Position numbers and translations under genes: made by a program. Below the pieces are notes generated by a model. The model was not told where the DNA came from. It was given only the letters and a program-made list of their open reading frames with translations, and ran no database searches. A DNA stretch of 64,000 nucleotides, taken from positions 1 to 64,000 of the forward strand of contig NZ_JAGGOG010000016.1 of the NCBI RefSeq assembly GCF_018614655.1, in the 5' to 3' direction. This document shows, one piece after another, positions 63,544-64,000 of this stretch. The stretch comes from Pseudomonas fluorescens. Lineage in GTDB: Bacteria; Pseudomonadota; Gammaproteobacteria; Pseudomonadales; Pseudomonadaceae. Position 1 is the stretch's first letter, and every line of letters starts with the position of its first letter.

Positions 63544-63762
63544 TCACTGTATGCCTTCGATAACGGTTTTGGCTGTTTCACTCATGTAATTGGTGTAGGT
63601 TGAACTGGCCGATAAAGTGGCGGCGAGGAAGATTTTTTCGTCGTTCATTGCTGCCATGGCTTCGTCATCGTCCAATCCGTCTCGTTCTATCTTTTCAAAG
63701 CGTTTTTGCGAATTTTCCAGTTGCCTATAGAGGTTTGCTTGCAGGCGATGATCAAAGCTCAT
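63544..63762 (-). CDS. hrpF: HrpF-like T3SS protein
   Basis: 72 residues (MSFDHRLQANLYRQLENSQKR), helical and hydrophilic, ending SSTYTNYMSETAKTVIEGIQ. Size, position at the head of the operon convergent to hrcU, and a hrp box 29 bases upstream all match HrpF of group I hrp clusters. HrpF is needed for pilus assembly in P. syringae. Confidence 0.75.
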   Translation of the reverse strand: MSFDHRLQANLYRQLENSQKRFEKIERDGLDDDEAMAAMNDEKIFLAATLSASSTYTNYMSETAKTVIEGIQ

Positions 63763-63790
63763 TGGTTTTGCTCCAGAGGATGTTACGTTC

Positions 63791-63819
63791 TGTGTGGCAC
63801 GACTTGTGATTCCAGTTCC
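63791..63819 (-). promoter_or_regulatory. hrp box upstream of hrpF
   Basis: On the minus strand GGAACT, 16 bases, CCACACA: one mismatch in the -35 half and a perfect -10 half compared with the HrpL consensus. Confidence 0.88.
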
Positions 63820-63870
63820 ATGAGTATTTCGTTAAAAATCAACCCTCGCTGAACCGCAGCCTATCCCCGT

Positions 63871-64000
63871 TATTTCGTTGAACCTGCCTCCTCGGCATTC
63901 AATAAGGTTTCCACCATCGAGACCCAGTCGATACGAAATCCACCTTCGGCCGTTTCCAGAACGAGCATTTGAGGTGCGATATTCTCCTCGGAGCGCAGGG
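63871..64000 (-). CDS. Partial gene at the hrpE (sctL) position
   Basis: The last 42 codons of a gene running off the right edge, reading APQMLVLETAEGGFRIDW, VSMVETLL and NAEEAGSTK before TAA. hrpE is the gene expected just upstream of hrpF, but the visible tail is too short to confirm it. Confidence 0.45.

Noticed and set aside
53516..63819. A functional type III secretion system
   Set aside because: hrcV, hrcR and hrcU are truncated and hrcN, hrcQ and hrcC are not in the cluster as seen here.

Overview
The window is chromosomal DNA of a Pseudomonas of the fluorescens group. The evidence is the gene content and order (mksFEB next to rimI and a beta-carbonic anhydrase, OprD porin, DUF2790 protein, czcCBA), high-GC coding sequence, GNNTTGCCC-type REP palindromes, and a Hrp1-type type III secretion (T3SS) locus of the kind found in plant-associated pseudomonads.

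Layout. 0.1-3.7 kb: a lipid-transport operon, two half-size LetA/PqiA membrane proteins followed by a six-MCE-domain LetB/PqiB protein. 3.9-8.7 kb: the condensin operon mksF-mksE-mksB. 8.9-20.6 kb: housekeeping and transport genes (rimI, can, a SET-domain protein, a Tat-exported phosphoesterase, AtoE-type transporter, MFS and GntP permeases) and a small operon encoding a glycine-zipper protein. 20.9-28.5 kb: metal efflux, czcD, the regulator czcR without a sensor kinase, and czcCBA, followed by four tandem copies of a 127-bp REPIN-like unit. 29-42.5 kb: OprD porin, regulators, transporters, ddlA, pgeF, ggt and a MarR-GNAT fusion with two matching upstream palindromes.

42.5-64 kb is the most interesting part: a broken T3SS locus. 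It keeps an AvrE/RopE-family effector with a hrp-box-like promoter, hrpL with a sigma-54 promoter, hrpJ with an excellent hrp box, a 5' fragment of hrcV, a 3' fragment of hrcR, intact hrcS and hrcT, a 5' fragment of hrcU fused by deletion to a 5' fragment of hrpG, and hrpF with a hrp box. A tRNA-Met gene, a P4-type integrase, a second recombinase operon, an arsenic-related cargo (arsN1, arsM with an in-frame amber codon, an OsmC protein) and a truncated IS66 element are interleaved.

My reading is that a small island entered tRNA-Met beside the T3SS cluster. Its distal attachment site (about 48.95 kb) still carries the tRNA terminator that the island displaced, and both ends carry the same 12-bp-spaced integrase arm repeats. 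A later inversion of about 8 kb, between the broken IS66 (53.53 kb) and hrcR' (about 61.56 kb), reversed hrcV'-hrpJ-hrpL-fsr-tRNA-integrase relative to hrcR'STU'. The attachment sites now face each other as inverted repeats, and hrcV C-terminus through most of hrcR has been lost. With hrcN, hrcC, hrcQ and the HrcU autocleavage domain missing from this locus the secretion machine should not work, although the regulatory signals look intact.
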